Assembly: GCA_038327995.1 (NCBI GenBank)
Contig: JBBQLP010000001.1
Span: 1-64,000 of the forward strand
Source: CAIOYC01 sp038327995
GTDB taxonomy: Bacteria; Pseudomonadota; Alphaproteobacteria; Caulobacterales; Caulobacteraceae
Reading direction: 5' to 3'
DNA: 64,000 bases
Below the pieces are notes generated by a model. It had not been told where the DNA came from. It was given only the letters and a program-made list of their open reading frames with translations, and did no database searches. Below, piece by piece: positions 16,287 through 24,674 of this stretch. Position 1 is the first letter of the stretch; every line of letters begins with the position of its first letter. Position numbers and translations under genes: made by a program.

Positions 16287-18239
16287 ATGCGGCTTCGTAA
16301 CATTCTTATCAGTATCGCCTTTGCGCTATCGGTTCCGTTCGCGGCCCACGCCGCCGCCCCGCTGGAGGCCTACACCAAGCTTCCCGCGCTAGAACAGCCG
16401 CAGATTTCACCAGCCGGCGACCGGCTGGCCTATATCGCCGTCGTAAATGACAGCCGCCGCCTGGGCGTGCAGACCCTGACCGGACAATCGCTCGGCACTG
16501 TGCCGCTCGGCGACCAGAAGGTGAGAAGTATCCGCTGGGTGGACGAGGACCACGTGCTGGTCGGCGTCGAGAAATTCATCAAGATCGAGGATGAGCGTCA
16601 GAACCTGACGACCATGCTGCTCTATAACGTTAAAACAAAGAAGTTCGCCGCGCTGCTGGATCAGCAGGTGACGTACATCGCCCACATGGGAACCAGTCTT
16701 GACCCTGGCAGCACGGCGGGGCCGTTCGTCATTTCGGCTCCTGAAATCCGCGTCGTCGATGGCAAGACCGTCATGTATGTGGAAGGGCTCAACGCCGCCT
16801 ATCACCCCACCAATTTCCGCATCGATCTCGAGACCGGGCATGGCTTGGCCGCGCCTGAAGCAGAGGGTTATCTCGACGATGCGGGCAAGCCAATCCTGAA
16901 CGCCGACTATGACAAGGATTCAGGTCATTGGGAGGCGCAATACCGTGAGGGTCAGGCTTGGAAGAAGATGTGGTCGGGCGAAGGCTATCGGATCGAGCGA
17001 CCCTCGGTTCTTGGCGTGGGCCGCGCGCCGGGCACGGCGCTGATCTCCGTTCCCGAGGCGTCCGGCGACGTTATTTACGAAGTCACCCACGACGGAAAAG
17101 CCACCAAGATGAAGGTCGGCGAGGGCGGCGAACCTGCGGATGTGCATCCCGTTTATCGCGCCAACACCAGCCAGCTCATCGGGTTCGAGTGGTTGTCTGG
17201 AAACGACCGGCAAGTCGTCTTCCTCGATCCCGCGAAACAGGCAGTCTGGGAAGGTGTTGAGGCGGGCTTCAAGGATGAAGACGTTGTATTGGCGTCCTAT
17301 ACGCCGGACTTCAGCAAGTTCGTCATCCGCACCAGTAGCGCCACAAATCCTGGCGCCTTCTACCTGATCGACAACGTGGCCCATCACGCGGTCAAGATCG
17401 GTTCGGACTATCCGGGACTTACCCCCGCAGACGTCGCTGAAGTGCGATACATCCACTATAAGGCGGCGGACGGCACGGTCATCCCTGCCTACCTGACCCT
17501 GCCGCGTGGGCGAGATCCAAAAAACCTGCCGTTGATCGTCCTCCCTCATGGCGGTCCGCAGGCGCGCGATGAGCCGGGTTCGTTTGACTTTTTCTCTCAG
17601 ACCGTCGCCTCGCGAGGCTACGCCGTACTGCAACCGGAGTTCCGGGGCTCTACCGGCTTTGGCAAGGCGCACTTTGAAGGCGGTTTCGGCCAATGGGGCC
17701 GCAAGATGCAAACTGATCTGTCAGATGGCGTGCGTTATCTGGCTGCGCAGGGAATAGCCGATCCCAAGCGTGTGTGCATATTTGGCTGGAGCTACGGCGG
17801 TTACGCCGCGCTTGCGGGTCCGACCCTCGATCCGGGCGTCTATCGCTGCGCGGTTGCGGGTGCGCCGGTGTCGGACATCCCTGCAATGCTGGGCTGGGAG
17901 AAGGAGCAGACTGGGGGACGTCACGACTCTGTCGCGATGCGCTACGAGAAGCGCTACATGGGTGTCAGTGATCTCAGCGATGCAAAGCTTGTGGAAATCT
18001 CGCCGACGCGTCACGTAGACAAGGTGACGGTCCCGATCCTGCTGATTCACGGCAAGGAAGACACCACGGTTCCCTATAATCAGAGCGAACTGATGGTTGA
18101 GGCCTTGAAGCGTGCAGGTAAGCCGGTGGAGTTCGTAACGCTCAGCGCCGAAGACCACCACCTTTCCAAAGGCAAGACACGCCAGGAAGCCATGAACGCC
18201 GTGGTTACATTTCTCGAGAAGAACAACCCGCCGAACTAG
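16287..18239 (+). CDS. S9 family peptidase (prolyl oligopeptidase-like), first copy
   Basis: The 650-residue product has a signal peptide (MRLRNILISIAFALSVPFAA, cut near HAA) and so acts in the periplasm or outside. An N-terminal beta-propeller (about 25-410) precedes the alpha/beta hydrolase domain. The Ser-Asp-His triad is visible: Ser502 in GWSYGGY, Asp592 in GKEDTTVP and His624/His625 in EDHHLSK. It should cleave short peptides. The start at 16287 follows a GGGGGGAGA ribosome site; an earlier in-frame ATG is rejected. Its TAG at 18237-18239 runs directly into the region before a close paralogue. Confidence 0.92.
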   Translation: MRLRNILISIAFALSVPFAAHAAAPLEAYTKLPALEQPQISPAGDRLAYIAVVNDSRRLGVQTLTGQSLGTVPLGDQKVRSIRWVDEDHVLVGVEKFIKIEDERQNLTTMLLYNVKTKKFAALLDQQVTYIAHMGTSLDPGSTAGPFVISAPEIRVVDGKTVMYVEGLNAAYHPTNFRIDLETGHGLAAPEAEGYLDDAGKPILNADYDKDSGHWEAQYREGQAWKKMWSGEGYRIERPSVLGVGRAPGTALISVPEASGDVIYEVTHDGKATKMKVGEGGEPADVHPVYRANTSQLIGFEWLSGNDRQVVFLDPAKQAVWEGVEAGFKDEDVVLASYTPDFSKFVIRTSSATNPGAFYLIDNVAHHAVKIGSDYPGLTPADVAEVRYIHYKAADGTVIPAYLTLPRGRDPKNLPLIVLPHGGPQARDEPGSFDFFSQTVASRGYAVLQPEFRGSTGFGKAHFEGGFGQWGRKMQTDLSDGVRYLAAQGIADPKRVCIFGWSYGGYAALAGPTLDPGVYRCAVAGAPVSDIPAMLGWEKEQTGGRHDSVAMRYEKRYMGVSDLSDAKLVEISPTRHVDKVTVPILLIHGKEDTTVPYNQSELMVEALKRAGKPVEFVTLSAEDHHLSKGKTRQEAMNAVVTFLEKNNPPN

Positions 18240-18319
18240 TGAAGCGGCGACCCACGCGGCTTGACGGAACGGGCGGGGCCGCGTCAGATTGCGCCAAGAG
18301 TATTTTGGGGAGAGGTTCC

Positions 18320-20287
18320 ATGCGTTTGCTTGCCATTGCGGTCGCCGCTGCCGCGACCCTAAGCGTCGGAGCGGCGCGCGCCGCGCCGCCGCCTATAGAG
18401 GCCTATGGAGCGTTGCCGCAGATCGAGCAGGTCTCGCTTTCGCCGAGCGGTAAGCGGGTTGCCATGTTCCTCAACAAGAACGATCAGCACGTGTTGGTGG
18501 TGCGTGAACTCGAGGGTGATAAGAAAGTTCTGAAATCCACCCAGCTCAATGACCGCATCGGCGGGTCGGAATGGGGCGACGACGACCATCTGTTCGTGTT
18601 TGGGCATCGCACGGAAAACACCGGCACTCCGTATGTCTATGAACAAGGGTTCCTTTTTCTGATGAACCTCAAGACGGGGCAGACCAAGCAGGTCGCTCCG
18701 GTTGAGTCCACGAACACGGGCTCTGGCGGACGTACGGACGACCCGGTCGATAATATAGGCGGCATCGAACGGGTGGTGCACAAGGACGGACGAACCTTCG
18801 GTTATTTCCAAGAGGGCCGGCGGCTCTATCGGGTAGACCTTGATTCACTTCAGATCATTCAAGTCGCCCGTTCGGGCGAGGATCAGGGCAATTTCGTGCT
18901 GTCGGCGGACGCCGAGATCATGGCGCGGATGCAATACAAAGACCACGGTCGCAAGTGGTCGATCCTGAAAGGTCAGGACTCTACAACTGTCTTCGCTCAG
19001 GGAGAGGCTGATGTGGGCGGCGGCCTTGTGCTTGGGCTCGGTCGCACCCCCGATACCGTGCTGATCGCCAACAATGAGAATGGCACCTTGACCGGCCTCC
19101 GCGAGGTCAGTCTCAAGGACGGCGCAATCAGCAAGGACATGGTCGAGGGCGCTGAGGCGGCTCCGTTGCATCATCCGCAATCCGGCTTGCTGATTGGATT
19201 CAATCTAGGCGGTTTCGTCGAGGATTCCTATTTTCTCGACCCGGATATCCAAGCGAAATGGGACAGCGTGAAGGCGGCGTTCAAAGGTCGGAAGGTGTCA
19301 CTGGAAAGCCTCGACTACTCACTTGACCGCTGGGTGGTCCGCACGGAAGGCGACCACGACTCCGGTCATTTCTACATGATCGATCTGGCCAGCCATCGAG
19401 CTATTCCGCTTGGCGGCCAATACCCCGATATTAAGGACAACGACGTCGGTGCGTTCGCGTGGTTCGATTACAAAGCGCAGGACGGCATGGCTGAGAAGGC
19501 CCTGATCACTCTGCCCCCGGGCTACACCATGGAAACGGCACACAACCTTCCCGCCGCTGTTTTGCCCCATGGCGGCCCGCAAGCGCGCGACACTTTCGGG
19601 TTCGACTGGTGGGCGCAGGCGCTCGCCAGCCGTGGTTATGTGGTGATTCAGCCCCAATATCGCGGTTCTGGCGGCTTCGGTCGTGACTTCGAGCGGGCTG
19701 GTTGGGGACAGTGGGGCAAACTGATGCAGACCGACGTCTCCGACGCCTTCCACGCCGTTGCGGCCAAGGGCATCGTCGATCCCAACCGCGCCTGCATCGT
19801 GGGCTGGAGCTATGGGGGTTACACCACCCTGGCGGCCGCCACGCTTCAGGCCGGGCTCTATCGCTGCGCAGCGGCGGGCGCGGCCCCGGCCGACCTGAAC
19901 GCCATGTTGGTGTGGACACGGGATCGTGGCGGTAAATACAGCTCGACAATGCGGTACTGGAAGGCCTCGATGGCTTTGAAAGGCGAGGACGATCCTGCAG
20001 GCGCGGCAATTTCTCCCGCAAGGTTGGCGAGCCGCGTCAACGCCCCGCTGATGATCATTCACGGTCGTCAGGACACCACCGTTCCGCTTGAGCAGGGTCA
20101 GCTTATGGCCGACGCCATGCGCGCGGCGCACAAGCCGGTAGAGTTCGTCATCCTCGAAAACGAAACGCACCACATTGAGGCTGCCTCGACCCGCACCAAG
20201 ATGTTGCAGGCGATGACGGGCTTTCTGGCGCGGAACAATCCCACCAGCGTAACGGCGGCCAATCCGGGCGCCGCCGCCACACGCTAG
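18320..20287 (+). CDS. S9 family peptidase (prolyl oligopeptidase-like), second copy
   Basis: The 655-residue product is a paralogue of the preceding peptidase with the same layout: signal peptide (MRLLAIAVAAAATLSVGAAR), N-terminal propeller, and hydrolase domain with Ser497 (GWSYGGY), Asp585 (GRQDTTVP) and His617/His618 (ETHHIEA). Shared phrases include the N-terminal EAYGALPQIEQVSLSPSG (EAYTKLPALEQPQISPAG in copy one), the mid-domain LPHGGPQARD, and GW/FGQWGxxMQTD. It arose by tandem duplication. The start at 18320 follows GGGGAGAGG; an in-frame ATG at 18239 is rejected. Confidence 0.92.
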   Translation: MRLLAIAVAAAATLSVGAARAAPPPIEAYGALPQIEQVSLSPSGKRVAMFLNKNDQHVLVVRELEGDKKVLKSTQLNDRIGGSEWGDDDHLFVFGHRTENTGTPYVYEQGFLFLMNLKTGQTKQVAPVESTNTGSGGRTDDPVDNIGGIERVVHKDGRTFGYFQEGRRLYRVDLDSLQIIQVARSGEDQGNFVLSADAEIMARMQYKDHGRKWSILKGQDSTTVFAQGEADVGGGLVLGLGRTPDTVLIANNENGTLTGLREVSLKDGAISKDMVEGAEAAPLHHPQSGLLIGFNLGGFVEDSYFLDPDIQAKWDSVKAAFKGRKVSLESLDYSLDRWVVRTEGDHDSGHFYMIDLASHRAIPLGGQYPDIKDNDVGAFAWFDYKAQDGMAEKALITLPPGYTMETAHNLPAAVLPHGGPQARDTFGFDWWAQALASRGYVVIQPQYRGSGGFGRDFERAGWGQWGKLMQTDVSDAFHAVAAKGIVDPNRACIVGWSYGGYTTLAAATLQAGLYRCAAAGAAPADLNAMLVWTRDRGGKYSSTMRYWKASMALKGEDDPAGAAISPARLASRVNAPLMIIHGRQDTTVPLEQGQLMADAMRAAHKPVEFVILENETHHIEAASTRTKMLQAMTGFLARNNPTSVTAANPGAAATR

Positions 20288-20344
20288 GAGATAAAGCGCT
20301 TCGGCGGCTTGCCGCGCCTGCCGGAGCGTCTTATCAGCGTTCAC

Positions 20345-21598
20345 ATGACCGCCGCCCCTGCTTCGGAGCCGGAAGCGGGGCCGGGGGAGGGCGCTGGGGA
20401 AACTTTGCCGGTCTCGCCGGCGGCCCTGCCGACGCTGCTCTTCGTCGTTTTCATGAATCTTCTGGGCTTCGGGATGGTCATCCCGTTGTTACCCTTCTTT
20501 GCGCAGTCGTTTCACGCCGCGCCTTGGCAGATCAGCTTGATCTTCTCCGCCTACGCTATGGGCGGGTTCATTGGCGAGCCGTTCTGGGGGCGGTTGTCGG
20601 ACCGGATCGGGCGCCGGCCGGTGCTGATCTCGACGCTGGCCTGCAACTGCCTTTGCTACGGGCTAATGGCGTTCGCGCCCAACATCTGGGCAGCGTTTGC
20701 GATCCGCTTCTTCGGCGGAATGTTCGCGGGCAACGGCTCGGTGGTGCAGGGCTATATCGCCGACGTGACCCCGGCCAGCGAGCGGGCGGGCAAGCTGGCG
20801 CGCATCGGGGTGGCCTTCAACATCGGCTTCATCGTCGGGCCCTCGCTCAGCGGACTTCTGGCGCAGCCTGAACTGGGGCCTGCGGGGTTTCGTCTGCCTT
20901 TCCTGGCGGCGTCGCTGCTGGGCGGTTTGTCCTCGCTCGGCGTGGTGTTTCTGGTCAAGGAGAGCCGGGCGCGGCGCGTGGGGATGATGAACCAGCCCAG
21001 CCGCTGGGCCATGTTCGGACGCGCGGTTCGCCACCCGGTGGTGGGCAAGCTGCTGCTCCTGACGCTCGTGGCCGGGTTCGCCTTCAACGGCATCGAATCC
21101 ATTTTCGGCTTCTGGGGCCAGAAGTCGTTCCACTGGGGTCCGCGCGAGCTTGGCTATGTGTTCGGCGCGGTGGGGATCACCAACGCTCTGGCCCAATGGT
21201 TCGTCACCGGGCGGCTTTCCAAGAAGTGGGGCGAGGCGAAAGCGCTGGCGGCGGGCATGGGGCTGACGGTGGTGGCCACCCTCCTGATCCCGTTCTCGCG
21301 CGGACTGGTTAGCGCCACGGTGTTCATGGGCCTGATGGCGTTTGGACAGTCGGTGGCTTTTCCCAATGTGTCGGCGCTGATCTCACGGGTGTCGGATCAG
21401 GACCGGCAGGGCCAGGCGCTCGGCCTCAACAACGCCACCGGGGCCATGGCGCGGTTCATCGGCCCCTTGTGTTCGGGGCTGGTGTTTTCGGTGATCTCGA
21501 TCGAGGGGCCGTTCTATTTGGCGGCGGCGATCGTGGCCCCGGCGATCCTTCTGGCCCTGGCCGCCGGACGAGCGGTGCGGACCGCGCCCATCCTGTGA
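20345..21598 (+). CDS. MFS transporter, TetA-like
   Basis: The 417-residue product has about twelve membrane segments. The first is LLFVVFMNLLGFGMVIPLLP, and the conserved loop 2-3 motif FWGRLSDRIGRRPVLI is present. Its closest look is to the TCR/Tet family of drug:proton antiporters, but the substrate is unknown. An acidic/Gly N-terminal tail (about 35 residues) precedes TM1. The start chosen is ATG 20345. It is 57 bases after the S9 pair and may share their transcript. Confidence 0.85.
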   Translation: MTAAPASEPEAGPGEGAGETLPVSPAALPTLLFVVFMNLLGFGMVIPLLPFFAQSFHAAPWQISLIFSAYAMGGFIGEPFWGRLSDRIGRRPVLISTLACNCLCYGLMAFAPNIWAAFAIRFFGGMFAGNGSVVQGYIADVTPASERAGKLARIGVAFNIGFIVGPSLSGLLAQPELGPAGFRLPFLAASLLGGLSSLGVVFLVKESRARRVGMMNQPSRWAMFGRAVRHPVVGKLLLLTLVAGFAFNGIESIFGFWGQKSFHWGPRELGYVFGAVGITNALAQWFVTGRLSKKWGEAKALAAGMGLTVVATLLIPFSRGLVSATVFMGLMAFGQSVAFPNVSALISRVSDQDRQGQALGLNNATGAMARFIGPLCSGLVFSVISIEGPFYLAAAIVAPAILLALAAGRAVRTAPIL

Positions 21599-21649
21599 TC
21601 TTTCAACCCTGAAATCCGACGGATCAGCGGCCAAGCTACGTTGGTTGTC

Positions 21650-21883
21650 ATGGATGACGACGTGGAGACGCCGATGGCCCGGCTTGGTCGGCTTATTCTG
21701 TTGCTAAGGGCGCTGACGGCGGTCGCTGTGTTGAGCTTCGGGCTGGCCTTGTTCGCCTTCTCGTCGGCGTTTGTGCACAGTCCCGGCTTTCGCGCGCTGG
21801 CGTGGGCGGGTCTTGCGGCCATCGTTCTCCTCCTAGCGTCGACGCATATGCTCGCCAGGCGAAGGCTTCAGGTCGCGCGCTAA
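21650..21883 (+). CDS. small two-pass membrane protein
   Basis: The 77-residue product has an acidic start (MDDDVETPM), then two hydrophobic segments (about 17-38 LLLRALTAVAVLSFGLALFA and about 47-68 AWAGLAAIVLLLASTHML) and a basic end. It is unrecognised. GC3-rich codon use supports it as a gene. A TTG nine bases upstream is an alternative start. It is followed by a GC-rich hairpin that separates it from rpmI. Confidence 0.55.
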   Translation: MDDDVETPMARLGRLILLLRALTAVAVLSFGLALFAFSSAFVHSPGFRALAWAGLAAIVLLLASTHMLARRRLQVAR

Positions 21884-21885
21884 AA

Positions 21886-21898
21886 GGCCCGCCGGGCC
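21886..21898 (+). terminator. GC-rich hairpin after the small membrane gene
   Basis: GGCCC-GCC-GGGCC forms a tight hairpin three bases after the stop at 21883 and about 120 bases before rpmI. No T-run follows, so it may end transcription only weakly, or act in the rpmI leader. Confidence 0.45.
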
Positions 21899-22017
21899 CA
21901 TTGCCTCATAGGACCTTTTCACCTACAAGCCCCGCTCTTCCGAGATCGCCGGGCGAAGGCATTGCCTTGGCGGTCGCCATACCTACCAGAGGAAGGGGCT
22001 CAGGCTCCTTAGCAAAA

Positions 22018-22215
22018 ATGCCAAAGTTGAAGACCAAATCGGGCGCCAAGAAGCGCTTCAAGATCACGGCGTCGGGCCGGGTGAAGGCCGGGGTCGCCGG
22101 CAAGCGCCACAGGCTGATCAGCCACTCCTCCAAGTACATCCGGCAAAACCGGGGCACGAAGGTGATGGCCGCTGTCGACACGAAGAACATCAAGTCCTGG
22201 ATGCCGTACGGCTGA
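22018..22215 (+). CDS. rpmI: 50S ribosomal protein L35
   Basis: The 65-residue product starts MPKLKTKSGAKKRFKITASG and contains HRLISHSSKYIRQNRGTK, standard L35. It is part of the large ribosomal subunit. The usual infC-rpmI-rplT cluster is split here: infC lies six kilobases upstream, so L20 feedback through an infC-rpmI transcript is not available. rplT follows by 53 bases. Confidence 0.95.
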   Translation: MPKLKTKSGAKKRFKITASGRVKAGVAGKRHRLISHSSKYIRQNRGTKVMAAVDTKNIKSWMPYG

Positions 22216-22268
22216 GGCCGTGCATTCGGACCCGTTCTTTCAACCCATTGATCTTGAGGTAATTTCAC

Positions 22269-22625
22269 ATGGCACGCGTTAAGAGGGGCGTCACCGCCCA
22301 CGCCAGACACAAAAAGGTTCTTGCACAGGCGAAGGGCTTCTATGGCCGCCGCAAGAACACCATCCGCACTGCCAAGGCTGCGGTGGACAAGGCCGGTCAG
22401 TATTCCTATCGCGACCGCAAGGTTCGGAAGCGCACGTTCCGCTCCTTGTGGATCCAGCGCATCAACGCCGCCGCGCGCCAGGAAGGCATGACCTATTCGG
22501 TCTTTATCAGCGGTCTTGGAGCCGCCGGGATCGAAATGGACCGCAAGGTGCTGGCCGACGTGGCCATGGCCGATCCCGCCGCCTTCAAGGCCATCGCCGA
22601 AAAAGTGCGCGCCGCGCTGGGCTGA
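22269..22625 (+). CDS. rplT: 50S ribosomal protein L20
   Basis: The 118-residue product begins MARVKRGVTAHARHKKVLAQ and is very basic, as expected of L20, which binds 23S rRNA early in assembly. FYGRRKNTIRTAKAAVDKAG and YSYRDRKVRKRTFRSLWIQR are family signatures. TTGAGGTAATTTCAC before the ATG provides the ribosome site. It is co-transcribed with rpmI. A REP-like repeat fills the gap to pheS. Confidence 0.97.
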   Translation: MARVKRGVTAHARHKKVLAQAKGFYGRRKNTIRTAKAAVDKAGQYSYRDRKVRKRTFRSLWIQRINAAARQEGMTYSVFISGLGAAGIEMDRKVLADVAMADPAAFKAIAEKVRAALG

Positions 22626-22639
22626 TAGCCTGCGCTCCG

Positions 22640-22755
22640 GTGCGTGGTTCGACACGCGGCTTCGAGAGGAGCCGCTGCTCACCATGACGAGCGTTTAGCG
22701 ATATTACCTTCGTCATCCTGAGCAGACAGCCTAACGGTCGTGTCGAAGGACGCAC
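22640..22755. repeat. REP-like extragenic palindrome between rplT and pheS
   Basis: The left arm (22640-22690) and right arm (22710-22755) are imperfect reverse complements: GTGCGTGGTTCGACACG pairs with CGTGTCGAAGGACGCAC, and CTGCTCACCATGACGA with TCGTCATCCTGAGCAG. The left arm also has its own hairpin (GCGGCT at 22656-22661 with AGCCGC at 22669-22674). The words match extragenic palindromes common in GC-rich alphaproteobacteria, often next to RAYT transposases, though no RAYT gene is present here. It could shape or end the rpmI-rplT transcript. Confidence 0.7.
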
Positions 22756-22782
22756 TCTCTCTGTGCCCCTTGCAGGATGACG

Positions 22783-23895
22783 ATGACGGACCTCGCTACC
22801 CTCGAAGACCATATCTTGATCGCGCTGGCGGATGTAAAAACACCCGCCGATCTTGAGGTTCTACGCGTCGCCACCCTTGGCAAGCAGGGCTCGGTTTCCA
22901 GCCTCCTGAAGACACTCGGCTCCATGAGCCCCGACGAGCGGCGCGAACAAGGGCCGCTTATCAACAGCCTGCGCGACCGCGTCGCCCAGGCAATCAACGC
23001 TCGCAAGGCGATGCTCGATTCGTTGGAGTTGGAACGTCAACTGGCGGCCGAGCGCGTTGATCTAAGTCTGCCGCCGCCGCCCCGTCGCCGGGGCGCAGTG
23101 CATCCGATTATGCAGACCCTGGACGAGATGGTCTCCATCTTCGCCGACATGGGGTTCTCGGTTGCCGAAGGTCCCGACATAGAGGACGATTTCCACAACT
23201 TCACTGCGCTCAACTTTCCGCCCAAACACCCGGCGCGGGAAATGCACGACACCTTCTTCTTCAAGCCTGGCCCGGACGGGGAGCGCAAGCTGCTGCGCAC
23301 CCACACGAGCCCGGTTCAGGTGCGCACCATGCAGCGGACCAACACGCCCCCGCCTGCACCGTGGATCGCGGCGGGCCAGGAGCCACCGATCCGCATCGTC
23401 GTGCCCGGCCGCACCTATCGCTGCGATAGCGACCAGACCCATACCCCCATGTTCCATCAGATGGAGGGGCTGGTGATCGACAAGAATATCCACATGGGGC
23501 ACCTGAGGTGGACGCTCGACACCTTCGTCTCGCGCTTCTTCGAGAACGACGCGGTGAAGACCCGCTTTCGCCCCCACCACTTCCCCTTCACCGAACCATC
23601 GGCGGAGATGGACATTGGCTGTGATCGCTCGGGCAGCTCAGTGAAGATCGGGCAAGGGGACGATTGGCTGGAGGTGGTTGGCTGCGGCATGGTTCACCCG
23701 AACGTGCTGCGCAACTGCGGTCTTGATCCCGACTTCTGGCAGGGCTTCGCCTTTGGCTTCGGCATCGACCGGTTGGGGATGCTTAAGTACGGGATGTCGG
23801 ACCTCAGGGATATGTTCGCTTCCGACACCCGCTGGCTGGACCATTACGGGTTCTCGCCGTTCGCCGCCCCCAATTCCGCCAGTGGTTTGAGCTGA
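22783..23895 (+). CDS. pheS: phenylalanyl-tRNA synthetase alpha subunit
   Basis: The 370-residue catalytic subunit joins phenylalanine to tRNA-Phe as an (alpha-beta)2 enzyme with PheT. Class II motifs are present: motif 1 near NFTALNFPPKHPAR, motif 2 PGRTYRCDSDQTHTPMFHQ, and motif 3 FGFGIDRLGMLKYGM. The N-terminal coiled-coil tRNA-binding part covers about 1-100. I chose ATG 22783 (MTDLATLE) because AGGA stands at the right distance; an ATG six bases earlier has its purine tract too close. Two small genes separate it from pheT. Confidence 0.97.
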   Translation: MTDLATLEDHILIALADVKTPADLEVLRVATLGKQGSVSSLLKTLGSMSPDERREQGPLINSLRDRVAQAINARKAMLDSLELERQLAAERVDLSLPPPPRRRGAVHPIMQTLDEMVSIFADMGFSVAEGPDIEDDFHNFTALNFPPKHPAREMHDTFFFKPGPDGERKLLRTHTSPVQVRTMQRTNTPPPAPWIAAGQEPPIRIVVPGRTYRCDSDQTHTPMFHQMEGLVIDKNIHMGHLRWTLDTFVSRFFENDAVKTRFRPHHFPFTEPSAEMDIGCDRSGSSVKIGQGDDWLEVVGCGMVHPNVLRNCGLDPDFWQGFAFGFGIDRLGMLKYGMSDLRDMFASDTRWLDHYGFSPFAAPNSASGLS

Positions 23896-23904
23896 GGACC
23901 CGTG

Positions 23905-24303
23905 ATGACTCTGACCAACCGCAAAGCTGCCGCCCGCACCCTGGCCACGGACTACAAACAGAAGACGTTCAAGGACAAGAATCTGCTGCTGTTCGAGGTG
24001 TTCCGCGCCAACCTCGAACAGACCGGCGAGGTCACGGTGAAGGGGGTGAGCTTCATCAACTGTCAGATCGAGGGGCCAGCGGTGATGCTGCCGCTCTCGG
24101 GTTGCAAGTTCGATGACTGCAATTTCGGCATTACGCATGGTGATATGCGGACGCTGATCCTCTATCCGGCTTCGACCGAGCGGGTCACGGGCGCCGTTCC
24201 TATGCTGGATTGCGTGTTCGAGGCGGTGGACTTCTTCAGCGTCGGCTTCACCGGCCAAAAGCCCTTTCTCGACAGTATGCTGGAAATCGAAAGCAGGGCC
24301 TAG
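23905..24303 (+). CDS. hypothetical protein within pheS-pheT, first paralogue
   Basis: The 132-residue product is a paralogue of the next gene. Shared core: FINCQIEGPAVMLPL, CKFDDCNFG, GDM, RVTGAVPMLDC, and FFSVGFTG. The regular C/F/L spacing looks like rungs of a small right-handed beta-helix, but it does not fit the pentapeptide consensus. No signal peptide or membrane segment is seen. A GTG three bases upstream is an alternative start. Its place between the two tRNA-synthetase subunit genes, with no spacer, suggests shared expression. Function unknown. Confidence 0.8.
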   Translation: MTLTNRKAAARTLATDYKQKTFKDKNLLLFEVFRANLEQTGEVTVKGVSFINCQIEGPAVMLPLSGCKFDDCNFGITHGDMRTLILYPASTERVTGAVPMLDCVFEAVDFFSVGFTGQKPFLDSMLEIESRA

Positions 24304-24305
24304 CC

Positions 24306-24674
24306 ATGATGGATCTGAACGCAGACGTCATTGAGAACGCCACCGTGCGCCTGCACGACCTGTTCTACGCCAACTTCGACAAGACGGGTCTGATGTACCT
24401 AACGGGTCGGACCTTCCGGAACTGCAGGCTCGATGGGCCGGTGGTGATGATGCCGATGCAGAACTGCTATTTCGAGCGCTGTGATTTCGGCGATTCCGGC
24501 GGTGATATGCACAATATGCTGTTCCGGCCGCTCTCGCCGACGCAAGTGACGGGGGCGATCGTGATGGTTGCCTGCCGTTTCATCAACTGCACCTTCTACG
24601 CGGTGGGCTTCGCGGGCGACGAGGACTTCGCCAAGAGCATGATCGACATCCCCTATCGGGACGAACCGGCGTGA
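24306..24674 (+). CDS. hypothetical protein within pheS-pheT, second paralogue
   Basis: The 122-residue product repeats the pattern of its neighbour: FRNCRLDGPVVMMPM, CYFERCDFG, GDM, QVTGAIVMVAC, FYAVGFAGDEDF and a closing SMIDI (SMLEI in the first copy). The N-terminal DLFYANFDKTG matches EVFRANLEQTG in the first copy. It starts two bases after the neighbour's stop and overlaps the pheT start (GTGA), so it is tightly coupled to both. A duplicated beta-helix-like protein of unknown role. Confidence 0.8.
   Translation: MMDLNADVIENATVRLHDLFYANFDKTGLMYLTGRTFRNCRLDGPVVMMPMQNCYFERCDFGDSGGDMHNMLFRPLSPTQVTGAIVMVACRFINCTFYAVGFAGDEDFAKSMIDIPYRDEPA

Noticed and set aside
16920..17711. 263-residue minus-strand frame
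   Set aside because: Antisense to the first S9 peptidase; shadow frame.
19319..20344. 341-residue minus-strand frame
   Set aside because: Antisense to the second S9 peptidase, with no family resemblance.
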